The notes below the pieces were generated by a model, which was not told the DNA's origin, ran no database searches, and saw only the letters and a list, made by a program, of their open reading frames with translations. Below, piece by piece: positions 11,875 to 23,373 of a stretch of DNA of 60,000 nt. Source of the stretch: Takakia lepidozioides (lineage: Eukaryota; Streptophyta; Takakiopsida; Takakiales; Takakiaceae); the NCBI GenBank assembly GCA_030704615.1, contig CM060732.1, positions 50,079,053 through 50,139,052 on the forward strand. Reading direction: 5' to 3'. Position numbers and translations under genes: made by a program. Within the stretch, counting starts at the first letter, position 1. The number at the start of each line of letters is the position of its first letter.

Positions 11875-12345
11875 ATGTCAAACGCTCAAGAAAGAGTAGG
11901 CAGCTCCTGGATGCAAGAGGAAGTTTTTGTTGATGTCGACACTCACAAGGAGTTGGTAGGAGATATTACTGGCATCGTGGGGACTCGCATCTCCGGATTG
12001 GAAGCGTTGGTGGATTGGTCAAAACCCACAGCAGGGGACATCATTCTTACAGCACATGTATCTGCAAGTAGAGTGGGCAGGTTTGGCTTTTATGATGACA
12101 CCAACAGCGCAGCTGCAAAACAGCCTAACACCGTTGTACTCAGGTCAAGATTCCTGTGTGCTCCTAACAAAGAGTGGGGGCCACATGCTTTGGGCCTGGA
12201 CCCTTCGAAGGAGAACGAGTGTTTTCATATTCTTACCTTGTTTCAATGGGTGGATGAAGGCTGGGACTGCATTAAACTACTGGACGAACTTCCTTCCCCC
12301 ATCATGCGCAAGCTTCAGAAGGGCTGCAGACCTGAAAGACCTTAG
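11875..12345 (+). CDS. Unrecognised ORF, 156 aa
   Basis: The start is at ATG in MSNAQERVGSSW and the end is a TAG after RKLQKGCRPERP. The frame is open further upstream, but that extension is proline- and leucine-rich and less protein-like. The composition is balanced, with recurring aromatic and acidic positions. No known domain is visible. The ORF lies between direct and inverted copies of the ~340 bp repeat, so it could be cargo of a larger element. Confidence 0.35.
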   Translation: MSNAQERVGSSWMQEEVFVDVDTHKELVGDITGIVGTRISGLEALVDWSKPTAGDIILTAHVSASRVGRFGFYDDTNSAAAKQPNTVVLRSRFLCAPNKEWGPHALGLDPSKENECFHILTLFQWVDEGWDCIKLLDELPSPIMRKLQKGCRPERP

Positions 12346-12954
12346 ACCAGGGCTGGTGACATTTGCCTAACTACTGAGGATGGAGTGATGCATGTCATGT
12401 TTGCTTCTTTCATGCATATGCAATAGAACTCATCCTCGGTGTTTTTGCATGTCTTGCCGCATTGGGGGAGCAATCACTTTCATCACTCTGTCTTCTTCTT
12501 TCGGTGGGATATGCGTGTGTGTGTTTGGAAAGAGAGAATGATTAGGAAAGAGATTCAGGTACCTAATTATGAGTGGAATTTCAAAGAGGTTGACTGGTCA
12601 GTAGCATCATGATCCTCTTTCACTAGCATCACAAAGTTTGCCTCTTTTCTACGTTTGTGTGACCCTTCAGGGTGGAATTCTGGAAGCATGTGATATTCGC
12701 TTGAACAATGCAAATGCCAAAAAACAGATTGTGACAACAATCTTTCCATGTATTCATGTCCAATGTGTACTCCTGGTATTCATGGTTTTCATTTTGCTTT
12801 CACATGGTTTGAAGGTTCTCCCACCTTACTTGCACATGCACGGGTTCATGCACTTGCATATGTTCTGAAGTAGGTGCAGCAGGTGGAGTTGAAAGTGAAT
12901 GACACATGCTGGGAGTTGTTGGAATCACTCAGTGTTGGGGTTTTCTCATCAGTG
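12346..12954. other. Non-genic stretch
   Basis: Nothing is supportable here apart from the approach to the inverted repeat array. Confidence 0.45.
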
Positions 12955-13595
12955 AGCAACCCTCTTCAGGACCATACTCCTGACACCTCTGTTCACCAAC
13001 ATTGAAAATCACGAGGCTCAGCCTAAAGCCCTGCTCTTCTTGGGGTATACAGCAGATGGATGCTTGTGCGGAGGGATTTCTGCAGGAAATCTGGAAAGCC
13101 TGAACAATTTCCTGAACCAATTTTATATACCAACGTAAGTCCCAGTACTGGATTAACCCCTCACAAATGTAGGTCTATCGCCTCTTCTGCTGCCCAACCA
13201 TAGATGTGGGGTCTATGGCCACGACGCTATGGCAAACAACGTCTCATGAGTACTCAGGACCAGCAAGAACATAGTCTCTCCCTGCGCCTCTGTTCACCAA
13301 CTTTCAACCACTTTCACAAACTTTGTCGAGACTGAGCCTAAAGCCCTGGCCATGTTGGGGTCTGATTGTTGGGCAGATCATACTCAGCAGGTTCATGCAT
13401 GTGTGAAGGACTTTCTAGAGGGATTCTGGAAAGCTTGAACAATACATAGTCTCTCCCTGTAGCTCTGTTCACCAACTTTCAAGAGGTTTAAGAAACTGCG
13501 ATCCACGCTGAGTCTAAAACCCTGGCCATGTGGGGGTCTGATTGCTGGGCAGGTCACCCTCATCAGGTTGATGCATGTATGAAAGAAACTGAGTT
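12955..13595 (-). repeat. ~340 bp repeat family, inverted copies
   Basis: Reverse-complement copies of the 9.2-10.8 kb family: a degraded partial at about 12955-13105, a near-complete copy at 13100-13435, and a partial at 13436-13595. The diagnostic blocks GTATACCAACGTAAGTCCC-like and CTGTTCACCAACTTTCAA appear in reversed order. With the direct copies this makes a large imperfect inverted repeat around 10.8-12.95 kb. Confidence 0.8.
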
Positions 13596-14144
13596 CGAGC
13601 CCAAACATTTGAAGAAGGTCTCCTGATTCAAAATACCTACTGAACTACGGTGACCCAAACCAAAGATCCAAACTCCCAGCAAGTTGAACTACATCCCAAC
13701 TCACATGTAAGAGTTTGATGAGGCTACAAACCAAAAGAGAGTGAGCCCTGTATCTGATTCTATTGTTATGATGGTCTCCAATACTAGAAAGTTGCCTCTT
13801 CGAGGCAACAATACGAAGAGCTCGGTTTCAACCCCGCCGAGGCGGTTCAGAGTGTGTCCTAAGCCCTAAACCTCAATGAAAAGCAACATACAAGTCCTCG
13901 TTGGCAGGCTGAAAAGATGCATTGGTCTTCCTCACCGTCTCCTGCAGTTCACATGTATTAGCCACAATATTTCAGATGCAAAGTACTTCACCACCCCCTC
14001 ATAGTTCACCATCCCATTTCCATGCACACACAAATTTGAAAATACGTGTTCAGTCGGAAGGGCTGCTTCAGATTATCCCTGCATAGACCAGCCTCATTTC
14101 CCATTAACTCAGCATACACCCCATGGAAATGACATACCTGAAGT
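13596..14144. other. Non-genic stretch
   Basis: No gene is supported. It may hold the 3' flank or terminal region of the transposase element that follows. Confidence 0.4.
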
Positions 14145-17130
14145 TCAGAACCAGGAGAAAGACATGATCCATGAGACCTCCATATGTTGGCTTACGACCT
14201 GAAGTCCTTCAGCCGGTGTACAACCTCTTCCTGGTCCTGGAATCTGAGGGCACGGGTGGGTAATTTCCCGAGTAGCCATGCCTCTCCAAAAAGTCTTTGT
14301 AGCACGCAAGTGACTTTCCATTCCCATCATCAACAGCAGTCATAACTGGCTCCCCAACAAGGTACTGAAGACCCTCCTCCATCATGGTAGTGAGGTCCAA
14401 ATCTTTCCTTTTGTAGCTCTCACCAAGGCAATAAGGTGTTGCTGGAGAAATATGTTGTTATCCGTCAGTTCAAGAATAATTTGCCACTCTGTGGAGATAA
14501 GGGCAGGTAGGCTGGGCAGTGGACTTTGACCAGCGGATGTTCTCTGAGCCATTGAAGGGGAGGTCAGACCTGGGGGAGTTTGTGAAGAGGATGGGATGGA
14601 AGAAGGGGAGTCATGACCAGTCATCAAGTTGTTCAGGCCACCTTTACATGTGCCCATGAGGGAACCGCAGAACTTTGCAATCAGCCCATCCTCCACTTGG
14701 GGGTGCAGCATCTTCAGAACCTTCACCTGATGTGTGCACATATTTCCTTTCTGGGCCCAATGACAATCACAACATGCCCACTTATAATCCGGATTGTGGA
14801 TAGTATATGTCATACCCAAATGGCGGTGGCATTGAACTGTTGCAATGCCTCCGGGTGTATGAGGCAGATGCACATTGGCATCTGGAATGTCCTTGGCAAG
14901 CAAGATTGAAGTGCAAACAAATCCCTCCTGCCGCTTGTTTCGGATGAACCCATATGCCTTTGCATGTGACATGTACCAGTAATGGGTTAGCACATCACCT
15001 GTCAGTTAAGAGATGAGCCAATCCACCCGCCTACTACCGAGGACGCTTTTGGTGCTCTTCAATTGCGCTTTCAGGTTCCCGTGGTATGCTTCTATGGTAG
15101 CATTAGTGTCTTGAGAGGCATGAGGTATATTGCGGGATCCCTTCATCCACATTTTAGCTTTTGGAAGCCACTCTGTCTCCATCTAGGTGCAGAATTCTGT
15201 CTTAGAAGGGTACTTCTCCCGCAGGTCCAAAATTTTGAATACGGCCCATGCTTCACTTGCATCCCCAGAGGTCTCCCTTCTATCATACATGATCTGTGCC
15301 AGGTCTTGTAAGATAGCCGCTCGCAATACTGGGTCTTTCACTTTTGCAACTGCATTCTTCTGCCAGGCTCGGCGAACATGCCACAAGCACAAGAAAACAG
15401 CACAATCCCCCCAAACAGATCTGTTCTCTTATCAGGTAGGTAAACTGAAATTCATGTGTAACCAAGAGATCATGGTAGGCATATTTCCCGAGTTCATGGA
15501 CGTACCTAATGGCAGCAATTTCAGCATCAGCGTCATCCACAATAAATGCATTGGGACGCCAGTCTACTTGCCGACTTGTCATTTGTTTTTAGTGCCTCCA
15601 TCCAAGGCGTCAGGTTTTGCACCTTGCAGTGATAATGTAAGCAACTGGAATACCATTAAGCCAGTTGTCGAATACCATCATGGTATATAACGGGGACTGC
15701 AACAACAATCATGTGTAACTGAAGTGACTTGAAAGGAAATGGTAGCAAAACAGAGTACTTCACATGAAGAACGTAATTTGTCATGCTTTCAAGAAATTTG
15801 GGTTAACAATCTGACGAACCTTCTTTTCATTTGTTCCAAAGGTTGCATCACAAGTAGCGACCAATGGGGAGGTAGGAGCAGGGTGCGGTAGAGCCACGAC
15901 TGCACGGACCAGCCTTCTGCATACTACGCATGCGACGATGGCCGTGTTTGAGCATCTGTTTTCTCTGCCAATCAGTTTGTATGCCAAGCACAAATGGAAG
16001 ATCAAGTTTTCTGTCATTCAACGTCCAAGCAAGGTGATTAGACTCTTCCTGGTAGTAGAAAACGCTTCCTGGGTTTTCATGCACCCACATTCGGACACTT
16101 TGTGCATCATTGGAGTGCTTTTCGAATGTTTCTTCATCGCACTTGTTGGCATATTTCAGATGTCATTTGAAAGAAGGAAGGTATCACAAGTAACCTTGAA
16201 CCCCCCATCCATGATTTCCCTCACCCTCTGCATGTGCTTGGCCATTATCTTGTTGATGCTTAGTCCGAGACGGAGGTTGTGTAACACCCATGATTTCATC
16301 TCATCGCTCAGGTGGGGAGCTAGTGAAACGCGACCTACTTGATGCGCAGGTCCATGGCAGACCTGTTCAGCCCCATTCACACGTCTCTTTTCATAATATA
16401 CCAGCTCTGCAATATCAGGGTCCACATAGCATTGCTTCACTACAAACCTGCACATGCATCCCCTCTTGACGCCTTCCCCCGATTTTGTTTGTGTGGTCCT
16501 CATTTGTTTTGGCTGTGCTTCAGTGGAAGCAGCTGTGGCTCTTGGCTTCCTCCCCTTCTTCTTTGCAGGCTTCACTCGGCGTTGCTTGTGTGCCATTGTA
16601 GGGGTAACCTCCAAGAGGGAACTAGTTCTGTCCTGTGGACCTTATGAACAGTGATACCTACAATAACAAAAAAACAATCCCTTACTATGACACCAAGGGG
16701 ATTCAAGCACTCGGACATTCATGGAAATCATTCAGTAGCCCTTGCAACACATGACCTGCAGCCCAATGTACCTTGTTGTAGTCCTGGCACTGTTGCTGCG
16801 AGGAGCTAAGAGAGACCTCTCCGGATGGCATCTTTGCTGATACCTGCTGAAAGTGCATGGGCCATCTGAACGGGAAGACTCCCTTGTAATGAAATCAGCA
16901 ACTCGATTCCAGGGAATGTAGGCGACTTCGGCAGAGTTTTGGCCAAGAGGCTTGCCATGCCATTGGAAACGCCACTGCACTACATGATGGTTAAAAACAC
17001 CTACACTGGGCATTTGAACTTGGTTTCGAAGCAGCAAAACAAGATGGGATGCAATGTTTTCTTCATTCTCAGCAACAGACATATCGTGGCGCAATTCAGG
17101 GACCTGAGGCACGGCTGGTACTGGCTGCAC
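14145..17130 (-). pseudogene. MULE-type (Mutator-like) transposase, decayed, with introns
   Basis: Minus-strand segments follow the MULE order. An N-terminal part (16732-17130) contains YIPWNRVADFITRESS. A Cys/His-rich DNA-binding part (16156-16614) contains KRGCMCRFVVKQ. The DDE core has D1 in CDATFGTNEKK (~15848), D2 in FIVDDADAEI and E in NATIEAYHGNLK, with CLWHVRRAW between D2 and E. A SWIM zinc finger CDCHWAQKGNMCTH lies near 14735-14775. A GT-AG intron at 15697-15819 joins GTNEKK to SPLYTMM in frame. Frameshifts near 15600 and a stop before LTGDVLTHYW show that it is dead. Terminal inverted repeats were not found. Confidence 0.8.
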
Positions 17131-17181
17131 GTTGTGCTTTCGTGGTCAGAACAGTTTGAGAGGACCATGAAAGGAAGGTGA

Positions 17182-18227
17182 CGATTGGAGGTTGCCTCTC
17201 ATTACACATACTTCCTGGTCTCATCCATCCGTACCTACATACATCCATCCTAAATCCTAGAAGTAGACCCAATCCATAAAATAATACTAAATTTCAAATT
17301 TGAATTTTGAATTTTGAACATGTACAACCTTGTGTATACATGCATATGTGAGGGCTTCATGCCTATGGTCATCATGTGACTTTCGTGATGGTCATCATGT
17401 TACTTTCGTGACCATCATGTATGTGTCATCTGCCATGTATGGATCCATGTTTTCGACTCACGATGTGTCCCGCGCGCGATGTTGGGTTGTGGTGAGAGGT
17501 GTCATGTGCCACAGAGTTCATGTGGTGTGGTGACGGGCGGGCAGGGGGATGGGGGGCGTGGGGCGGGGGGGGGGGGAAGGGGTGGGGTGGTGCGGGGGCA
17601 AGGGGGCGCCGGGGCGCAGCGACCGCGAGCCGCGCAGGAGCCGGCGAAGGGGGTGCGGCTGGGGTGGCGGGGGGTGCCACGCAGGCAGGACCAAAGGGGT
17701 CGCATTAAACTCCCGGGCCTTTTCTAATGTGCGCCATTAGGAATTGGGCCTCCCAAAGAAAATGGAATATTTTGAAACCCCCCCCCCCCCCCAAATTTGT
17801 CACTACAATGGAGCCCACTTGAGAACATACCCGAAAAAACTGAAAATTTCTGAGAATGTGTGTTATCAGGTATGGAACAACATTCTTGAGACTCTTTAAA
17901 AAAGAAAAAGAAAACCTGCCCAAATACGAGCAAAAAACTGCTTTTTTTGGCACCTATTTCTTGGGGAAGAGTTTTTTGGTGGGTCCCCACTCTACACTTA
18001 TAATCTGGCGGTTGGATGTTGATGAAATTTTTTGTGGTAGGAGTGGGGTAGGTTGGAAGTAACTCCAATGGTCAGTTTACAGAGAAAGAGAGATTCTCCA
18101 GATCAAAAAGTTTTTGTGGGATAGGGTCATGTTTTTCCACGAGTGCTTGAAAATGAGTTTTTTTTGTTTTTCTCAAATTTTTTTTATAAAGGGAAACACC
18201 TGGGAGCGACAGCTCACAAATCAGGCC
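17182..18227. other. Non-genic stretch with G-tract and poly-C
   Basis: There is an AT-rich part with TTTGAATTTTGAATTTTG, then a strongly G-rich block at about 17522-17690 with several G runs that could form G-quadruplexes on the plus strand. A poly-C run of about 14 follows near 17780. The reading frames over the G-rich block are compositional artefacts. Confidence 0.6.
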
Positions 18228-18402
18228 CCATAATAGTGAGAGGAGAAAATAACCTCTTTCACAGTAACCGAGAACATGGAGGCTGAGAAATCGGACACCG
18301 CCGGGGGAAGGGGGAGAAGAGCATACCCACACCCGTCAAGGTAGCAGGATTTGACCCCAGAATCATCTGGGTGGCACTCAGTGCACTAGTTTTGACATGT
18401 AA
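18228..18402 (-). repeat. tRNA-derived SINE, copy 1
   Basis: The minus strand reads CACTGAGTGCCACCCAGATG, then a box B-like GGGTCAAATCC (near 18347-18358), then the body CTGCTACCTTGACGGGTGTG and a tail with TGTGAAAGAGGTTATT. It aligns with copies at 22.9 and 41.2 kb over box B, body and tail. Box A is degraded in this copy. Confidence 0.7.
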
Positions 18403-18424
18403 GGGTTAAGGGGCCATGAACACA

Positions 18425-18540
18425 AACAGGGGCAGAGCCCCCAAAGGCAGATAGAGACAGCTTACAGGGGTTTGAACCCCAGACCCACAGTCGATGCACA
18501 GGGTATCTAAGCATTCCACAAGCCTGTTGTACATGTTTCC
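18425..18540 (-). repeat. Second SINE-like unit with box B
   Basis: The minus strand contains CTGGGGTTCAAACCCCTGT, a good box B inside a T-arm-like hairpin, followed by GGGGGCTCTGCCCC. Box A is not clear. It differs in sequence from the other three SINE copies. Confidence 0.4.
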
Positions 18541-18590
18541 TTTTTCCCAAAATATCAAAAGATTATAGATTTATCCTACTTAAACAAGGG

Positions 18591-18662
18591 AGGTCCCGGC
18601 GAGATTTGAACTCGCGTTACTGGATTCAGAGTCCAATGTCCTGACCACTAGACTACGGGACC
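18591..18662 (-). tRNA. tRNA-Gln (anticodon CUG)
   Basis: The minus strand folds as a standard tRNA. The acceptor stem pairs GGTCCCG with CGGGACC. The D arm contains box A-like TAGTCTAGTGGTCAGG. The anticodon stem TTGGA/TCCAG encloses loop CTCTGAA, giving anticodon CTG. The T arm is GCGAG TTCAAAT CTCGC. The sequence closely follows plant tRNA-Gln. It has no intron and no encoded CCA. A TTTT run lies about 30 nt downstream. Confidence 0.92.
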
Positions 18663-19300
18663 AAGCGATGACAATCGCTGTCCTAAAACGGTTAAGTAAA
18701 GACAACTACGCGTTGCTCCGCACTAGTGACCACTGACAACCTCTGAGAACAACGTTCTTTTTTATTGGAAATATATTTCATTCGAAAAAAATAGGAACAA
18801 TGTAGCTTTGTGGAGAAAAAAGGGGTACTGAATCAACCCACTCTTAATCCTCCCACATTGCCTGCGGCAGTTAAAAGGTGTTTACCTTCCAAAGGAAAGG
18901 CAGTAGCAATTGAGGGTGATGTGTTGGTGACCCCAATCAAACAATCTACATTTTCTCGCTCACAATGAATAGAAATCTGGCTTTGGGAGGCTTGCAGGCA
19001 AAAAATTCCAGCCAAGCATGAGACACCACTTGTATCTCACTTTTAGGTTTGTCATCTCATGTTGAACTTGAGGCTTCCATGCCGAATCTCAGTTGAAGTG
19101 ATGCCATGACAAGCTACTTACCACAAACTGTGGGGAAGTGATTACAAACTAGTGACAATTGCAACAAATCTCACCAATGGTGTATCCTGTTTGGAAATCA
19201 GGCAGGGTTCACAGTCCCACCATTTTTTATTTGCTAACCTCATATCATACATGCACTACTGTCGTACAGTGGTGGAAGAATACACAAAAGAATTCCACTT
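18663..19300. other. Intergenic, likely 3' flank of the DUF1218 gene
   Basis: No gene is visible. The region next to the stop codon at 19301 is probably 3' UTR of the minus-strand gene. Confidence 0.4.
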
Positions 19301-21177
19301 TCAAAAGCCTTTTAGGCTTATTCTTGTATGCAAGCTACACATTGGGGGCTCTCTCTGCAACGAATCTGGTACAGGGGGTGGGACAGCATAGACATCATCT
19401 GTGCCAGAGGTTGGCAGCAAGCTTCCATCAAAAATCTCCATTCGAGCGCGCTCTCCTTGTGTCTGATTAAGTCGTAGAGAGGTCAGCGCTGCAATGTAGA
19501 ATGCAACTCCTAAAAATGTTGAGGCTAGTGCAAACACACCCGCTGCAGCAAACTGCCCTTGCCCCACCACCAGACAGTGTGAATGCAGGCCTTTGTGGTC
19601 CAGGATATGGCTAGCTTCCACACTTATGCCAATGAGAAGTAGCACTGCTGTAACTGCAAAGCTTACCCTGCCACCCCCACATCCCCAAGTTCACAGAGAA
19701 GCTTTAAATAAGGTTGGTATACACATCATCCAAGAAACTATAAGGTTTCTGACACTCCTCCTGTAGGCCCCAACTTGATCACAGATGTGACGTTGCATGT
19801 CGCCATGAGTCTAGAGGAGCGCAGGGAGAGAGGGAGGGAGAGAAACAAAGAAAGGGCCTTTTAGATGTACATGACGCCCCTGAGAAACAGAAAAGAAGAA
19901 GACAAAATGTAGTACACCCACCATCTCACACTATGATGACATTCTCCTCAATGGAAAAACGAGAGAACCTGAAACCTGGGACAAATTACACAAGGATGGA
20001 TCGATGAGAGTACCATGACAAAATAAAGAAAGTCGCCGCCTGCCAGCGTAACGATTCTGGTGAGATGGAGCTGGAAATCCAGGCCATGGAAGAGTGTGCG
20101 AACGAATGCGATGCTGGATTACAAAGTTCCAAGCCCATGAAGGCTTGCCCCACGGCCAGGGCTATTACTACAGCTAGCAATCCCCCGGCAGCATACCCCA
20201 GGGTGGCAGTGCCGTCACTAGTGTACTGACACTGGGGGATCTGTACATGTTTGGCTGAGACTAATTCTGGCACATACTCCCATATCACCTGCACGACAAT
20301 AGCAAATTTGGGAGGTGTTAGTCAAACATTGGAGCTTCTGAATTGTGGTCTTTGGTTGTGATTCTGGAAATGGATTCAGCATTGGATTCAATTGGACACT
20401 TACAAGTAACCAAGTGAGAGAGTTACTTTCCCCTGTTTGACTACCGGTACTTGCGGTAAAATACCTGACCTAATAAAATGTTGCCTCTACAGAAGGCAGA
20501 GGATTGGAACCGCAATACACAAGCATGCGAACGAAATAATGTGAGCCTGAGAAATGAGTTAGTCACAGGCAACAGGTGAACCTTCATTTGCAATCAAGCA
20601 CAGCTATCGCACCATCCTTGCGGACAAGCTGAAATTTGGAAAATGTCCCCTCAGACAGTCCAGCCTTACAGTCTTACCTAAACTGACAGGTTATGATGAG
20701 GCATATCTATTGTCAACTCACAGATTATTTTTTCTGTTAAATTAGTTGATAGCATTTCCTACCAAGACAATTGGATAACAATGTCATGCACCCAGAAAGA
20801 AAGCAGCTTTATAGAACACCACAAAATACGTTTCAAACATCCGCGGGAAGCCAAGAACTAAGAACATCCATACGACGCCCAGACCACACATGGGACAAAG
20901 ATAGTCTCGTCTCGGAAATGAGAGTGCTTCACGAAGGTTAGCTACAGAGAAAAAGAGACAGGATTCACAGCAAGCACAAACCTGCACAGAAGCACAGACT
21001 GTCCAGGAGGGTTTGTGTTCATACCTCTGATCTGGTGGTTTCAGCAATGAGGCACAAAACGAAGGAGGTGATGCCCATGAAGATACAGAACATGATGATA
21101 CTTGTGCCCAGCCTGCCCCTCAGGCATCTCTGCCTGGGCTTCATTTCCACATCTGCATGAGTAACTGCCACCGCCAT
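19301..21177 (-). CDS. DUF1218 four-helix membrane protein
   Basis: Three exons, 21177-21025, 20288-20014 and 19667-19301, have GT-AG borders and join in frame to 264 residues. The protein has four hydrophobic segments: TSIIMFCIFMGITSFVLCL; LGYAAGGLLAVVIALAVGQ; FFILSW joined to VSFAVTAVLLLIG across the second intron; and AAAGVFALASTFLGVAF. It also has the family's AETTRSEV after helix 1 and CQYTSDGTATLG before helix 2. DUF1218 is plant-specific and includes Arabidopsis MWL (lignin) and DEAL/VCC (leaf and vein development) proteins, so a role in wall or cell patterning is possible here. The ATG of MAVAVTHADVEMK was chosen; the frame stays open upstream, so an earlier start is possible. Confidence 0.85.
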
Positions 21178-22902
21178 AGCTCCCTTCTCTGCACCCCTTG
21201 TCCTTCTTGGTTCACCTCTCAGTCTGCAGGCAAAATTTGCACCACCTGTGAGGACACTTTTGGCCAACCCCAGCAGAACTAGAGAATCAGAAATAGTTGT
21301 CAACATACTGGAAGCACCTGCCAATAACGCCCACAATGCAGCAACCCGTGCAGGGAAGCTGATGATAAGATTACTCAGCAAACGTCCCCGGACCCTTTTC
21401 CTATTGGAGTCCTTCCTCCATGAGCCCCAAAAGCCAACTTTCTATATCGCAACCACCCGAAAGGTACATCCATATCTCCCCACCGCATGTGCAAGTTCGT
21501 CGCGCAAATATTTGATCTTCAATAGACAACCGCACCCAGTACTGAGTCTTAGGAGCTTACAAGGTATGGGTGTCTGTCTTCACCAGTTGAACCTTCTGAT
21601 CGTTAGATCACCACGCGACTTTCAGCTGCTCCTGGGCACGAACACCATTCACACAAATCACGATAAAATCGTGGGGTTGACAATAGGGCTTGTCTGAAAC
21701 CCGCTGGAAGTGTGGGGATTCCGGGGGGATCTTGTCGAGGGGACGGAAAATACAAGTATGGAAGGAAGAATGCGACGCAAACACCCATTCCAGCTAAGAC
21801 TTGAGCTACTGATCAGGCAAGAACTAGCCGAGATTGCATACTTACAATTGGACCGATCAATTTCGAACGCATTGTGTAAATTACACCAACAGCGGCCATG
21901 CACAGATCTACTGAGAGAGAGAGAATGTCGTTCGGAAAGTGAAATTTATGGAAACGTAGATGCCAAACTAGACGAATGCGTGTGCTTGCCACCGAGATGC
22001 TGAAAGGACTTTTGAATACAGAGCTGCCCAAAGGCGACTGGGCTACAATTTGATGAGTTTTACAAGGAGAGAGGATGAGAGAGGCAGAGACTGCTGATGC
22101 TATCGACTGCTTGACACTGCAACATGAAAGAGTTGAGAGCATAGCAAATAGGGGATTCAATCGATCGACGCATGAGACAACTTGAGATTAGGACAGAGAT
22201 TTGGGAACTGAGAGAGTGAAGATGCTAAAATAGAGGGAAAGAGTCAAAATGGGAGGGCTATTTGGAGTAGGGGAGAATGGCTTTAGCTGATGGGACATCA
22301 ATATTTTGGAGGCCTACATGATAGAAATTGTGGATTCTCCGAATGATCGTGCAATCAGGAAGCCATGAATGAACAGTTAGTGTGCGCAGACAGAACACCA
22401 ATTGAGAGCTGGGAGGGGAGAACGATGACACGTTGGGCTCGACGCGGACCTTCCCTCTCTCCCACGATTATGTGCCCATCTCCCCGCTCCACCCACCTTA
22501 CCGCCTCGTGCCGGTTTCCGGGTGAAAAACTGAAAGTAACTTGAAATACATTGAAAACTGCATCCACGACACTAGGGCTTCATCCACATTCAACGACTGT
22601 CGTCCGTATTGTGGCTTTCGTCCATGAGGATGGCGAACGGCTGCATTCATCCAATCTAGGAGGATCATTTGGCTCCTACTCAGCACCAGAGCGATAGCGG
22701 ATGCGACGCGTGGCTGGTGATGACAAGTCAGATTTGTTAGGGGCTAGAAATCTCCACGTGGCATTATGGGTCCATTGTGACAATAACTTAACTTTAAGCT
22801 TAAGTTTACTTTAATCTTGACTGACTTAACTTAACTTAACTTTAAAACTTTGTTTTATTTGAACCCCAAATCCGAAAATGAGACGGAATTAAAAAACCGC
22901 CA
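21178..22902. other. Intergenic, upstream of the DUF1218 gene
   Basis: This holds the presumed 5' UTR and promoter of the minus-strand DUF1218 gene. A CTTAACTTAA-type simple repeat lies near 22785-22850. No further gene is supported. Confidence 0.4.
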
Positions 22903-23075
22903 CCAGTCTGTAGCTCAGTTGCATACAGCACTTAGTACCACCCAGGTGATTCTGGGTTCAAATCCTGCTACCTTGTCGGGTGTGTTGTGATCGTCTTCCC
23001 CTTCCCTTGGGCGATGTCCTTTGAGCCTTGAGCTACCTCATGGCTAGGTTACTTTGAAAGAGATTATTGTCAGTG
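22903..23075 (+). repeat. tRNA-derived SINE, copy 2
   Basis: Box A TAGCTCAGTTG (22911-22921) fits the Pol III consensus. Box B GGTTCAAATCC (22955-22965) fits GWTCRANNC. The body after box B, CTGCTACCTTGTCGGGTGTG, and the tail TTTGAAAGAGATTATTGTCAG match copy 1. The SINE lies about 300 bp beyond the 3' end of the mannosidase gene. Confidence 0.8.
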
Positions 23076-23373
23076 TTGTACTGGTATATAGGGTATGGTC
23101 CAAGGCAAGAACAGACCGAGCAAAGCAAACAAGTAGTGCTAATTTATATCAAGCATTCCTCCACATTTAATGTTCATAAGGAAACAAGTAAGTGCAAGAG
23201 GAAGGGAAGGGAGGGAGAGAGTTGCTAACAAACAACTTGCGTGAATGCACTTCACTGTCTGTTGATCAGTGTCATGCAGGGTGGATACCCTGCAAACAGC
23301 ACACAATCCAACGCAAGTATGTACATGTGGGTGCTAATGCAAGTTGAGGAAAAACCACTAGTAGGGGCACTGC

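Noticed and set aside
17426-17740. Pro/Ala- and Gly/Arg-rich ORFs around 17.5 kb
   Set aside because: They come only from the G-rich block read in several frames on both strands.
17801-17811. CACTACAATGG as a second CACTA terminus
   Set aside because: There is no matching inverted end and no subterminal repeat array nearby. The poly-C beside it is not enough.
20495-20520. GGTTCCAATCC-like T-arm on the minus strand
   Set aside because: No box A, acceptor stem or anticodon arm could be built around it.
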